Shown piece by piece: positions 1-12,245 of a stretch of 64,000 nt of DNA (the stretch's first letter is position 1; each line of letters starts with the position of its first letter). The notes beneath the pieces are model-generated. The model saw only the letters and a program-made list of their open reading frames with translations, did not search any database and was not told where the DNA came from. This DNA is from Golubevia sp. BC0850 (lineage: Eukaryota > Basidiomycota > Exobasidiomycetes > Golubeviales > Golubeviaceae): assembly GCA_012976225.1 (NCBI GenBank), contig JAAVVG010000025.1:248001-312000 (forward strand), read 5' to 3'. Position numbers and translations under genes: made by a program.

Positions 1-1616
1 GCCTCAGCCAGCTCTACTCAAGGATGCAGTGATTGGAAGTAAAGGAGTTGCAGTCCCTGGTTCAGCTGCTTACCTTTTACCTGATTTCTCAACTTTGAAA
101 CCTCAAGAATTAATTCTAACAGTTGCTTTGGAACCAAACGGTTCCCATGCTCCATATCTAAAGCCCAGGAGAGAAGCTCCAACTTTCGATGATTATTTCA
201 AGCTGTCACCCCACTTCTCACATCATGCTCATTGGGATGAATGCATCAAGATTAAGTTCAAATTCTTCTATTCAATCCTTTCTTCTCCATCGTCAGCTGA
301 TGATCTTACTAGGAGAATGCTTAGGTCAGATGAGCTTTTGGTAGAAGAAAGAGATGATAAGATTAGGTCTAGTTATCATTTTGATCTCTTGGGATTGTTA
401 GAGTTGGGAGAAAGGCTTAAGGATGAAAAATGTTTGGATTCAACAACTCTAGATCTAGTCATCATGACCGGGGGGAAAGATGGGAACGACATCGTTCGAG
501 CTAAATTCAAGCTGATACTCAAGAAACGTCGAGAGAGTGTGGATACGAAGGAGTCGATGGATAGATCAGACATAGTGAGTAGAATTGGTTTTGGATTTCT
601 CTACTTCTTCAATGGTAGAATTGGAGATGGCTGATGAGAGCGGAGGCCTGGGGAAGGACTAGTTGGATTGGCTCCTAATCAGAGCCTCAGGGGGCTCTTT
701 TCTCGCATAAAACTTCGATGGATAGGCCAGATATTATCTTCAGATCTCTCCCTTCAAAACCTCGGCTAGTTCCAGACCCAGAGGTCTCTACGGAAGACAA
801 GGTTCGCCTCCTCGATCTTCAACTTCCAATTTAAATCCCGCGAATCCGAAGTTGGTTACAAAAGCTAAAGGTTATGATGGATATTCCATTGATACAACGG
901 GTTCTAATCCTACTAAGAGACCCGCCAGATTCGGAGGAGATGGAGATCCAGAAAAATTGATCTCTGGATCAAGAGATGGTCCTTCTCTTTCAGCAAACCT
1001 CGACAAGTTTTATAAGGAAAGATCAAATTCGGATTCTTCGATGCGTCAGCTTCCTGGAAGACAGGTCGAAAGTGAAGTAGGTAGACAAACATATAAAAGT
1101 AGAGAAGAAGTTCCCAGAAGTTATATGAGGAGAAATGATAGTCCGGATAGAAGACGCGGGAATTCACAGGGTAGGTATGCTGTAGAAAGAAATGAAAGTA
1201 GAAGGCATGAAAATGAAAGCGGAATCGTAAGAAATGATCATGGAAGAGAAACCTATAGAACAGATTATGAAGACAGAGGCGCTTACTCGAGAGATGACCA
1301 ACGGACTAGAGAGCTAACAAGGCCGCCTCCAATTGGAATTGAGATTAAAGGAACTTCCTATAGAATTGAATATCCTCCACAATCTAGTAGATCTGATTAT
1401 TATAGTTCAAGGTCGTCACATCCTCGAAGAGAAGAGTATCAGACATCCTCTAGGTATCCATCTAGAGGCTCACCTGTTAGAGATTATTCTCCTAGAGATC
1501 ATCCGCCTCCTCGCTATTCTTCAGATTTATCTTCGACGCAGGAGAGTAGTGGATACCACCACCATCATCCTCCGACCTCTTCAAGTTCCTATCATTATTA
1601 TTATTCTTCTCGATAG
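1..1616 (+). CDS. Unrecognised protein, 3' part; Arg/Ser/Tyr/His-rich tail
   Basis: The reading frame is open from base 2, so the start lies left of the window. I read two exons, 2-574 and 744-1616, with a phase-0 intron 575-743 (donor GTGAGT, acceptor ATCTTCAG). Splicing joins an ordered N-terminal part (about 190 residues here, with Leu-rich helices such as HFDLLGLLELGERL) to a low-complexity tail of about 290 residues. The tail is full of SRSD/RRE/SPRD patches and ends in His-, Ser- and Tyr-rich runs. RS-like tails are common in nuclear RNA-processing proteins, but that is only a hint. I do not recognise a domain in the ordered part. The stop is TAG at 1614-1616. Confidence is good that it codes and low on function. 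Confidence 0.75.
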
Positions 1617-1882
1617 TTCAGAGCTGGGTGATCGATACCCTTTTGAATATTTATCGACCTGAGGCTTTTCAAGTTTAAATGTGGTATTTATCGTCGCAGC
1701 TTCGTCTTTTCACAATCAAGTAACAATATCTTATCTAGCAATTCCATCAGATACAGAATCGCAGAAACAGCAAGTTTCTTTTCGTGTTCCAGTTTGTAGA
1801 GCCAGAAGTTGGTATAGGGACTGAGATTGAATCATCAGACCTAGCAACTTGATAATAGAGAAAAGTCAGCCTAATGATACAA

Positions 1883-4350
1883 TCATTTCTCCTCAAACCT
1901 CCTCATAGCACTTTCTCTCATAGCATCTAGATAATTCTTCTCAAACTTCCTCGGTCCTTTCCCTCCTCCTCCTCGATTCCCATCCTTCCCATCTTCTTCA
2001 CTTCCACTCCTTCCAGATCCAATTCCAGCTCCCATTCTATGAACTCCCGAGTCAACAGGTTCAGATCTACCATTCATTTCACTACCCAAACCTTTTCCTT
2101 TTGTCCAACCCATCAGTCCTAACATCTTAGCTCCAACATTTTCAGGTTGAATTTCTTCATCAATTTTATTATCACTTGAAATCTGATCACTAGTTTCAGA
2201 TTCATAAGAGACTAAAGGAGTTGGACCATCGAAAACTTTCCGTTTTTTGTGGTCTTCTTTTTGTGAAGAAGTTGAAGGATTGTTTTTGTCAGATCCGAAA
2301 ACTGATCTTCTTTCTAAAGCTCTATCTCTATATTGAGAAGTGGAAGTTGTAGTATCTATTGAGAAACCAGTGGAAGGATTAGAATCTGCTCTAGACAATT
2401 CTGAAGTAGATGTAGAAGAAGATATCGGAGCGAAACCTTTTCCTACTGACGAATTCTTTTCGGATTGAGCTTGAGAGAATGCTGATTTTGAATTCCTTGC
2501 AGCTTTGCTTCTGGCTTCCAAAGTTGAAGCTTTGGATTTGGCGGCCGTTAATCTGATTTCGTCGTTAGATAAGTTCTTCTTATGAAGCTCAGATTCCAGT
2601 TCATGTTTTCGTAAGACTTCTTTAGTTTTGAACTGTCGTCGACATAGTAAGCAAGCTAACTTTTCCATGTCTGAAAAATCGTAATTGGTTGGAATGAAGG
2701 CTGGAACCGCGATTGATGTGTTTGTATCCGAAAGAGCTGAAGAAGCCGAATTAGCCAGAGGCTCTGGATCAGCTGGATCTTGATGAAGTTCCACCTGTTT
2801 CGTTTGCCACTTTGAGATTTCCAAAGCAACCTGATGAAGGACAGAAGATTGCGGTCAGAGACCTCGAATATCAGGTGTGAAGCGGATTGAGTGAGACTCA
2901 CTTTCTTGCTCCCGGCTAATTGTGGAACCTTCTTAGACCTCTCTGATATCTGATTTTTGAGATCCGAGTTTGAATCTTCCAATTTGAATTCTCCTTCAAC
3001 CCTCTGCCTTTTCCTAGAAGCACTCTCTTCCGATCCTTTTCTTGAATCACTGACGCTCTTCTCATTCTTCTCACCATCCCCTACTATTTTGTCTTCATCA
3101 TCTTCAATTTCCCAACCCTTAGCTCTAGGAATCGCTTTCTCCTTCGTCCCGGGATTAGAACTCTCACTTTTCTCAAACCCAACCTTATCTTCTTTACTCC
3201 AAACATCAGCTCCAATTCTATCATCTTTCAAACACCATTTAGTAATCTCATTTCCAAATCCATTTGAGATTCCATCCCAACCTCTTTTTCCGATTCCGTT
3301 CCAGCCATATTTGAGGTTCTCAGTTTCACTTTTATCTGTTGGATCTAATCTAACAAAGGTCTCTGGAGGATTTGCAATCTCAATTTTAGGTTCAGGGTTC
3401 AAATCGAGAGAATTCTTGCCATAATGAGATTTGATGTGTTGTAAAAATGCAGCAGCAGAGGTTGTAGTATCGAAAGAAGCGAAACCAAATTTTAAGGAAG
3501 GTCCCAATGGTGTTGAAGTAGTTGAACCTGAATTTTTTGGATTTGAGGATCTCAGGGTTTCGTCTTGAAGAATTGGTGCGTTTGGGATTCCGGTTCTGTT
3601 TCTTACTAGCCCTGAAGAAGCAAAGAAGTTAGAAATCTGAGTGAGCAAAGAGCAAAGAGAAAGACGTCAGGCTTTCGGAAAGAAAGACTCACAAGTTCTA
3701 ACCAAACTCTTCTCAATTGAAGTCGAACAGAGACTAACACTCCTAGCTAAGTTCTCAGCAGTAACTCCTTCTCCAAGCCCATAAAATATCACCAGATTGG
3801 ATTCCAAATCCAAGTCCTTTCGGATTTCAGAAGAAGTGAAAAGGTAATTCTCGATTAGATCTTGGATTGATTCTTCTGTTGCCAGTTTTGGTGGTCTGGA
3901 ATTCGAAGGTGAAGTTGGACGAGATCTTGGATCTCTAGGATTTGAAGAGTGCCGAAATGAATTCAGATTTGGGATCTGATTTTGGTTTGAGGGATGAAGA
4001 TGAGAAGGTAAAGGTGGAGGAGGGAAGGAATGTTGATTTTGATTGTTATAGAAGGAAGGTAGAGGCCAGGGAAAGGTTGACGGGTCCTGGAATTGACCTC
4101 CTGGTCCAGTAGGATAAATTGGTGGTTGATATGGAAGTTGAGGTTGATACCAGGACTGCTGTGAGGATGAAGTTTGAGGATGATGACTGTTAGGTGACGC
4201 AGAGGAATAGAGAAAGGATTGTCCACGCTGATCTCCGTTGGGATAGATTTGATTCTGTCCATTGTTGAAGTTGTTGGTTTGATAGAATCCTGATCTTGGA
4301 GGACCGTTATATGGAGGATAGCCTTGAGGCGGAGGAGGAGGTCGAGACAT
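1883..4350 (-). CDS. RBM5/RBM10-like RNA-binding protein (C2H2 finger + G-patch)
   Basis: Three exons on the minus strand: 3693-4350, 2902-3611 and 1883-2830, giving 771 aa with 71- and 81-bp introns. The first acceptor was chosen because the nearer CAG would give an immediate stop. The N-terminus is Pro/Gln/Tyr-rich. A degenerate RRM-like fold (SNLVIFYGLGEGVTAENLA) straddles the first intron at about residues 180-260. A U1-type C2H2 finger (KLACLLCRRQFKTKEVLRKH) sits at about 512-540 and a G-patch (GLMGWTKGKGLG) at about 690-735. Finger followed by G-patch is the order at the C-terminus of the human splicing regulators RBM5, RBM6 and RBM10, and the finger is very close in sequence. The OCRE and RanBP2-type fingers of the animal proteins were not seen. 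It probably acts in 3' splice-site choice in the nucleus. Its 5' end faces SOG2. Confidence 0.85.
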
Positions 4351-5435
4351 TCTGTGCGTTATAAGCTCGCTCTCAGGTTAGCTTTGTCCTGATGACAGAC
4401 GTTGGCGATGAAGAGATGAGACCTGATCGGTTGAAGATAAAGTTGGTAGAAGAGAGTAAACTCTCTGAGAGTATAGATTCTTGGTGAGAAACGAAGAAAA
4501 GAAGAAACGAATCGGAAAGAAAGAGAAGAGAGATAATAAAGAAGAGGATCGTTTCAGGTCAGTGGATGCTGTTCTATAATTATCGATTCCAGTTCTATCT
4601 TTGATCTTCATGAGTTAATGTTAAGCTTCAGAGAAGACAGAAGACCGCATTCTTGAGACTTCTCTGGGAAGACGACGAAGAGAGAGAGATGGTAGCAGGT
4701 AGATTGCTCCCCTTCCCTCCTCTCCCCTCCTCTCTGCTCTGCTCTGCTTACCGATTTGAATGTCGAGGCTGAGAGTGAGTGTATTGAAGTGATATTAAAT
4801 GGAGCAATTCTGAGAGACCGACTGAAAAGTAGAGGTGGTTGGATGCGATCGAGAGTTCGAATGGCTTTTGCTCGACTTTCTTGACCCAAGGTAGTTAGTT
4901 GCTCTCTCGACTCTCCTCTCGATTTTACCCTCCTTCGGATTGCTGGAAGAGAAGTAGGAATTGCAAGTTGTAGGATCTCAATTCTCAATTCAATCATCGA
5001 TTCCAGGACAAGACAAGACAAGAGAGCAGGTCTCCATCCGACTCGCACAGACACCAACACTCTCCTCTACAGGCCTCAATCTTCATCGCTTCATCGATCA
5101 TCAGCAGTGTCCAATATAGACACGAATATCTTATCAAACGGCGGCTCCTCAAACTCAAATCGTGCAGGTGGAATCAGGTGCAGGAAAGAGAGAGAGAGAG
5201 AGAGAGAGCTTGGAAGTTTAACCTGGCCTACACCAGCCTAATCTGTGAGTACTTTAGACGATTCTACCAGTTGATACGACCCTTGGTTAGAGAAGGTTTC
5301 AGAGAAATTCAGAGAAAGGGGGTTCAGAAAGATGTTTCCTCCTTCAAAAACGATTCCAAGTCACAGACAAGGTCTAAGCGCCATTCCCCTCCTATCCTAC
5401 CCCTTCTCCTTCCAAGTTCCATCTCCCTCTCAAAG
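4351..5435. promoter_or_regulatory. Divergent intergenic region, RBM5-like and SOG2
   Basis: This 1.1-kb region lies between two head-to-head genes and must hold both 5' UTRs and promoters. Several open frames cross it on both strands, but they are low-complexity (Ser/Leu or Arg/Glu) and show no family. In-frame ATG-free sequence continues upstream of the SOG2 start chosen here, so a longer SOG2 N-terminus is possible. I see no clear TATA box. Confidence 0.5.
5187..5208. repeat. (AG)11 microsatellite in SOG2 upstream region
   Basis: A perfect AG dinucleotide run of 22 bases lies about 230 bp upstream of the SOG2 start. Such purine tracts are common in fungal promoters and 5' UTRs and are likely to vary in length between strains. 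Confidence 0.9.
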
Positions 5436-8400
5436 ATGGGACCACCTTATACTTCTTCGAATCCAATTTCTTATTCGACTCCATCATCTCCGGAGAAAGA
5501 AAGAAGAATTCAAAGAGATTATTCACCTTCAACTACTCCAACTAATCAATTCATTACTGATTCACATTCACATTCACTAAGTTCACATTCACATTCTTAT
5601 TCTCAATCTTATTCTTCAAGTTATGCAAATGGAACTTCAAGATCAGGAGTTCAAACTCCAAACTTTCAATCAACTGAAACCTTTAATCCTTCTAGTTTAC
5701 CTTCCAATTCTGAATTTGGAAACCCTTCCTTTAATTCTACTGGGAATTCAAGCTCTACGATAGCTAGTAGCTCCATTACTATCAATGGGAATGGTAGATC
5801 AGAATCGATAGGAGAGGCAGAATTGATTGCATTAGTGGTTGAATTGAGGTTGAGAGCTAGTAGGAGTACTTCTTCAAAGGAAAAGGATAGAGCTGAGAAT
5901 ACATCGATTTCGAACTCGGAGATCAATGGAGGCCAGAATGGGAAGGAGAAGGAGAAAGAGCAAGAGAAAGAGGGAAGTAATGTTACTGCTATCGATACTT
6001 TGGACCTCTGTCATAGGAAGATAGAAGTTGTTCCTGAAGAGTTTACGGACGTGATCAAGGATGATGTCGTTCGGTGAGTTTCAGCTTTATTCGAGTGCTG
6101 GGGGAGAGGACTGGTGCCATACGAGGTTGAAAAGGAAGACCTTTGAGGAAAAGCGGAAAGAGACTTCAGATCTTGCTGCGATGTCTCGATTCGAGCTTGG
6201 GGCTGAACTTCTGGCCTTTTCTTCTTTCTTATTTTATTCAAAGACTTGCTCTGGGATACAATCGAATCACAGCTCTACCTAGCAACTTCGCCCAACTCAA
6301 CCTTTTGAGGTATCTCAACGTTCGATCCAATTCGATAACAATCTTTCCCACAGTCGTGAGTGTTGCTAGTGGACATGATAGATTTTATGAGCTACTCATT
6401 TAAATTAGGGTCTTTCTCTCTTCCACAGCTCGCAAGCCTGCCAGCTCTGGAAATCCTTGACATCTCAAGGAACAAGCTACGGCGACTACCCGTCGAACCT
6501 GGACGTCTTCTCAACCTTCGAGTTCTTTCAATTTCCAACAACAAGTTACGACGACTTCCAACCTACATGCCTCAGATGAAGCATCTCTGCATTCTTAAAG
6601 TAGATCAGAACCCTCTCGAATGGCCTCCTCCTCATATCGCAGAGATGCCTCTTTCCGCCAAGATGGCTCTTCCGATAGGAGGAAATGCTAGCGCAAAGGA
6701 GGTCAAGGAAGGGAAAAGGACAGAAGAGAGAGTGATGAACACTTGGATCAGGCAACTCAAGAGTTGGATGTCAGAATCCTTGGCTCATGAAAGGCAAGCT
6801 CAAACTCAAGCTCATTCTCAACAACTTTCTTCAACTCCCCCACCTCCTTCTTCGTCTGGTTCTTCTAGTACTACGGTGAGCACTCTTGGGGCTTTGGCTA
6901 GAAGAGCTGCTAGAGAGACTCCTGGTAGCGGTGGAAGTGTTGCTTCAGTCGGAACTGTAGCTCCCAGTCTCAGCGGACAACATGGCTACAGTACAAGTTC
7001 GAGTTGGAGCTCTATTTCACATCCTTACTCTTCTCCTCAGCAAACTCCTGGAAGAGCTGGTCTGTCTAATAACGACCAAAGTCGCAGAATCTCTATTGAC
7101 AGAGGTCATCTTCCATCTTCTAGCACTCCAACCAATCACTCTCCTAATTCCAGTACAAGTCTAATTCAAGATCGAAGTTATATGAGACCTCTAGTCACTT
7201 CTTCAGCTGCTTCTCCTGCAAGTTCTGGATCTCATAACAGACACGTTCCTTCCAGTAGTCTTAGTATGAATCAGAGTATGACGAGCTCGGATTCTTCTTC
7301 AAGTCCAGGAGCTGGGTTTGGATTCTCTCAAGCAAGTGGTTATAGAGGGCACAGAGGAGTTGATGAAGCTGTGGACTCCTCTAGTAGTATCACTGCAGAT
7401 AATTCAGAGGCGTATGACGAGAGTAGCTTTGTTGGAGAGAAAGAGGAGGAACAAAAAATAGAGAAAGTCACTGAATTCAAGGCTACTAGAGCTGCTCCTC
7501 AACCGCCAGTCTCTACTTCAACTTCCAGCACTTCTATGCAAGATGCTGATATATCTCCGAAGACGGAAGTGATTCAGCTGGTCTCGGAGACCGACTCTTC
7601 TGCTTCTCGGTACAGAGAAGAAGCAACGTCAAAGGACAAAGACACGGAGAAGGACAAGGATTCATTATCGACATCGCAGACGGAGCTCGAACGAGAACGA
7701 GCTAGAGATAAGAAGAGTGGGAGAATGGCTAGTCCACTTCGTTCAAGGAGTGGTTCTGGTGGTCGAAGTGACGCTCTGTCGCCATCTTCTACTACTGGAA
7801 GTGGCTCTACAGTCAAGGCTTCTCCTCTGGAAAGACATGCTTCACCTCCACCTCCTCTACCAAACACTTCTCATCTGGAACCCATGCCTCCGATGCCTGC
7901 TCAGTACTCTTCGAACTCTCCCCTCACGACTTCTCCTAAAGCCCAATTCTCTGACTTCGGAACTGGAGAAGCTATAGATCAATCATCTTTAGAGTCAAAG
8001 GAGGAAGGTCGTATCAATCGACCGAAGCTCAGTATCAATGCAAGTAGCTTGGGTCACAACCGCAACAATTCTCATACGATTGGGATGTCTAGTTCTAATG
8101 AGAAGAAAGTCACTACGTCTGGTGCGGTTAGACCTAGCTTGAAGAGCAAGAAAAGTCTTCCGGACATGAGAAATGGTAATGTTGGAGATGCCATGTATCG
8201 ACGTGACGTTCTCAGAACGGATTCCATTTCACCTTCGACCAGATTGAAGTCAGGAGACTCGATGGAAAGGGGGGACACATTAGACTCCAACAGTTCAGAG
8301 GATCAAACTTACTCGGCCTACTCTTCGTCACACGCTGCTTCTCCTCATGGATCTAGAAGACCTAGCGCCTCTCAGAAGACCAGGCCTCCACTTCCCGTCA

Positions 8401-10454
8401 ACCCGATACAATCTCAGTCGCCCATTTCTAGTGGCAGCCCAATCAACGGAAGTCCTTCGAGCTCGGTCGGACTGAGGAAGTACAGTCTACCTTCTTCTCG
8501 AGCTCCATCGAACTTGGCGAGAGAGAGTAGAAGCGAATCGGTCTCGAATCCCAAAGGTGGGGAATCGGCCAGTCGTAGTCGAGCTTCTTCAACAGCTCGC
8601 AGTGAGCAATCTCAAGCAGCCAACAAAGCGTCCTTAGCTACCCCTAGCCCGCCGGGATCAGCAGATGGGGTCACTCCAAACGCTCCAGTCGACGTGGAAA
8701 GGAACTCCTACTTCCGACGCCTCTCAACTCTACCTCCGTCTACGATCTCCAAAGCTGTTCCAGTACCGGTGCTCAAGTTCGTCGACGCAACTCGAGGAGT
8801 TCTCTTCGCTCTTTCTCAGATCTACATGGCTCTCAAGCAGTACATCTTGTTCACACCTGACGAGAGAGTGGCAAGTCAATTTAATCGGGTTCTCGACATC
8901 GCCAGCGCAAGCATGGCGGAACTTATCAACAGCTTGGATCGATTCGACTCGCTTTCTAGGAAGACATCTCCTGAACCTAGCGTCATTCGTGGAGTCCTCA
9001 AAGCTGGGAGAGATAGTGTTGGAACTTTCAGAAAAGTGGTGGCTGTCCTTCAGCTTCAACTCAGAACTCTTCAAAGTAACGCAGATGTCAGATACACTCG
9101 AACTCTTTTGTTGATGCTTTATGGAAGTATGGCAGAAGTTGGAAATAGTTGGCAGGAGATGGCTCCTCAAGTTGACGCCGTTTTACTCTATCTAGCTCAA
9201 GGTCGAAATTCTTCCTCCGAAGTTTCTCAAGACTCAGGTTCTGCAACAATGATCAAGACTCCTTCTGGATCTGGTCAGCTACAACAACCGCTTCCTCCTA
9301 CTCTTCCAAGTATCGCAGAAGGAGGTTCTCCAGCTAAAGACATGAAGCCAGCAGCTGCAGCTTTCCCAGCTCGATCTCAAAGACGAAGACACGCTGGATC
9401 TTTCAGCGCTCAGGATGTAGCTCAAGGAGCAGCCATGATTCCAGGTCCACCAGGCTCAGCAGGTGGAGAGAAAGAAATTCAACCTTTCAATCTTCAAGAA
9501 GTTCAGGCTCAGAGCAATCTCAGGAATCGTGCCTTCTCTTCCAGCGGTGTCGCAACGGCTGGACAGTCTTCTCCACCCTCAACTCCTGGAACTATCAGTG
9601 CTTCGAATCAGTCTTACAGCTTCCCAGAGATGGCCTCTACCCCTTCCAACGACACAAATTCAATCACGACTCCAAGATCGGCTAACAACCTGTCCAGAAC
9701 CGCTCTACTCAATCAGCCTCAAGATCCATCGATGGGAAGACGAAGATCTCCTTCTGGAAACAGCAACTCGAATGGACCGGAACCTGGATCTTCACACACG
9801 CCAACTGGAACTTCAGCCTTTAATAGGGAGATGAGCAACAGTAGCGGTGGAAGGGAAGGAAAGTTGCTGGTCGATGGTCACACTGTCTCTCTCGTCAGAA
9901 CAATCTCTGAAACCGCCTCCGGAGTTTGGTCGATGCTCTTGGATCATCTTTCTCTATCTCTTGGTACAACCAGGAAAGGATCAGGAGATGCCCAAGACGA
10001 CTCTTCCCAATCTGAAACCTTGATTAGAAAGCTGAGGGATTTGAAAGATCTAGGCGTCAATACCGCAGAGTTGACTAAGAAACTTCAATCAACTCTTTCA
10101 AGGGTCAAGGGAGAGATTCTGAATTATGGACGTTCAAATGATAAGGCAAAGGAAAACAATGGAAATGGAGATGGAGATGCAGATGGAACTCTACTCGAAT
10201 TGGAAGATAACAAACCTTTACCTGTTGGTCCAGAAGTTAAGAAGATGTGGGAAGAATCAAATCAGTTTGTTAGAGCTGTGGTTCAAGTCTCTCAATTGAT
10301 CAAGGTTTTATCTCAAGAACATTCATTTCCAAGAGAGATCACTAGACCTTTGGGAGATGTTACTACTGGTTGTGGGGATTTGATGCTTCATATGCATTTT
10401 TTGAATCCTTCTACTCCGGGTGCTAAAACTACTATTATCAATGTGGCTCAGTGA
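5436..10454 (+). CDS. SOG2: Leucine-rich repeat protein of the RAM pathway, SOG2-like
   Basis: Three exons, 5436-6073, 6244-6355 and 6429-10454, give 1591 aa with every junction in frame. The ATG at 5436 was taken because it follows a CT-rich stretch. The open frame continues upstream, so the start is not certain. After a Ser-rich head come about five LRRs (residues 195-320; for example LEILDISRNKLRRLP), then a 650-residue Ser/Pro/Thr-rich linker. The SOG2 domain covers about 1005-1180 (ALSQIYMALKQYILFTPDER) and another helical block about 1390-1590. Sog2 works with the NDR kinase Cbk1 and with Tao3, Hym1 and Mob2 in polarity and cell separation. LRR plus this helical domain is diagnostic. 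The linker is longer than in yeast and rich in SP/TP sites, which suggests phospho-regulation. Confidence 0.92.
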
Positions 10455-12245
10455 AAAGGTGAAGGAAGAGCCGAAGAAAAGAGGGGGGTCGGTTTGTGCG
10501 TTGTCTTGCTTTTTCTGTCTTCTCGATCTCATATCACACGCTCCGTCTCTTTCTCTCTCTCTTCAATCTGTTACTCTACTACGTTTCCGATCAACGGGTC
10601 ATTCAATGTCACCAATTTTCCTAATGCAAAGCGGCGAAGACAAACAGATTGCGTAAAGACCGAAAGACAGGTCGGGCTCAACTGAACTTCCCCAGGTAGT
10701 GATCAATCCAGCTAAAGGGCAAAAAGTGTTCGAAAGCAAAACAAGAGCACTGACTCATAATAGAACTAGCCACAAATCAGAAAAGCCTAACCCGTTTCCT
10801 TTCAGAGATTTCAGATTCTCTTCGTCCAATGCTAGACGCTCTCTTGATCTTTCGTTCAGTTGGTTGGTGTCCACTGATGCCTTTTCCTGAGTGACTTGGG
10901 ACACCTCGCCTCCGCACTGTTGACCAAGGTCCTCAGAAGTGGCATGATATTGATATCCAGGAAGAGAATCCGAATCACAGAATAATCTGGTCTGAGTATT
11001 CATTCTGAGGTCAGACACGTGATGAGTGAATGTGAGTTTGGGAATGGAATCAGGGGTCGACAATCATTCCGACGTCCACAAGCTTCTTGCAGCCAACCTT
11101 GAACGCCACAGCCACATATCCAGGGAAAAACTGTGACCACTCACCTGGAAAATAGAAAGTGAGACCGAGGAAAGGGACGTTTGAGATGATATAGAGGAGA
11201 GAAAGGAGGAGGAGTTTGAATTAAGTAGCTCCAGATTCGCTCTCACGCCCCCTCCGAACGACAACTTTTGAGAGACTCAATAACCTCTCAAATATAATTT
11301 TTTGATCTACAGACGAGCTCTGGGGATATATGCCAGAGGGAGGAAGGTAGGTGGTTATTCGTGATAGAAGAGGCCGCCTCGTTAAGTCGCAGTAGCAGGA
11401 GGTTCGTCCTTTCCCCCCTTAATTTCAACCAGGACACTAAGACACACCGTATCACTTTCAAAAATTTCAAATTTCTACTTTTCAAATTCTTTAATAGAGG
11501 AGAAAGAGTGTTGAGATACTCGCTGGAATTCGCGGCCACCGGTCAGAAAACGCGAACCTTGAAAAACGCGAAAGGTCTGAACGAAGAGAAAGGATCAGAA
11601 TTTACTCCTTTCTTTCCTCTCGTATCATTTATACCCCTTTTCTGGTTCTTCTTTCTTTCACCACCATTTATCAAAACCAAGAACGTGAACAATAAGTCAG
11701 ATGTGCCTTAACTCTCACAATCCGCTTCCAGTCGAACTCTTCTCTCAACTTGTCTCTCATCTTTCACCTTCTTCAAGAGCAATTTCAGAAGCTGTATCTA
11801 CATAAAGCTTGAAGACAAAGAATTCTGTCAGGCCCAGCTCTTCATTTGGAAATCGATCTATCGAGAATGAGTTACAGTAAAGAAGACCATCCATTCAATC
11901 CAAAAGACCCCACTCTCAGTCCTCAAATCCAAGCTATTCGTATACATTCTCTCCTTTCGCTCCGTAGACAAAGCTTGTGTGGAAGAGTTTGCAGAGCTTG
12001 GGGGAGATCATAGCCTATCTTCATTACTACCTAGTTAATCTTAAGCTCTTCGAAAGCAGTCCGGAGAAGAAACACGTTCCTTCGATCGATTGTCCTCGTT
12101 CTGACTATAATCTTCATGGGCTTTGATGTTTTCCGACTTAGTGAAGGGAACATTGAAGATCATCTGATGAGAGTCAAGATAGGGGTAGAATGTCTAAGCT
12201 AAAATGAAATTCCAAAGTTCAGGAGGTTTTCCCAGAGTCCAATAC
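10455..12245. other. Gene-poor region between SOG2 and TPR-like gene
   Basis: This 1.8-kb stretch contains the SOG2 3' UTR and the downstream side of the TPR-like gene. Open frames on both strands are short. One minus-strand piece (about 11148 to 11045) reads as a plausible C-terminus (SQFFPGYVAVAFKVGCKKL, stop 8 codons later). I could not connect it to upstream exons in a way I trust. The only other recognisable item is an F-box-like scrap at 11701-12015, listed separately. Confidence 0.5.
11701..12015 (+). pseudogene. Possible F-box-like gene remnant
   Basis: An ATG at 11701 opens a short frame whose segment NPLPVELFSQLVSHLSPSSR matches the start of an F-box (LPxElxxxivxxL). The frame closes at the TAA of 11811-11813. 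Further F-box-like words follow in other frames (QLFIWKSIYRE, then RIHSLLSLRRQSLCGRVCRAW up to 12015). Either this is a decayed copy or it uses a very short intron (candidate 11802-11839, 38 bp), which would still end within 15 codons. Three other decayed F-box-like genes in the window support the reading, but the homology is short and low in information. Confidence 0.3.

Noticed and set aside
913-1167. Minus-strand open frame inside the first gene
   Set aside because: It is antisense to the Arg/Ser-rich exon and has no ATG-supported family. Such shadows are expected opposite low-complexity coding sequence.
4378-5060. Minus-strand frames in the RBM5-like/SOG2 gap as extra N-terminal exons
   Set aside because: They are Ser/Leu/Arg-rich and cannot be spliced in phase to the RBM5-like start, which has its own ATG at 4350.
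10755-11264. Minus-strand gene ending in SQFFPGYVAVAFKVGCKKL and stop
   Set aside because: The tail looks protein-like, but upstream exons with consistent phases could not be built. Only a possible donor at an odd GTGAGA and short unrelated frames exist.
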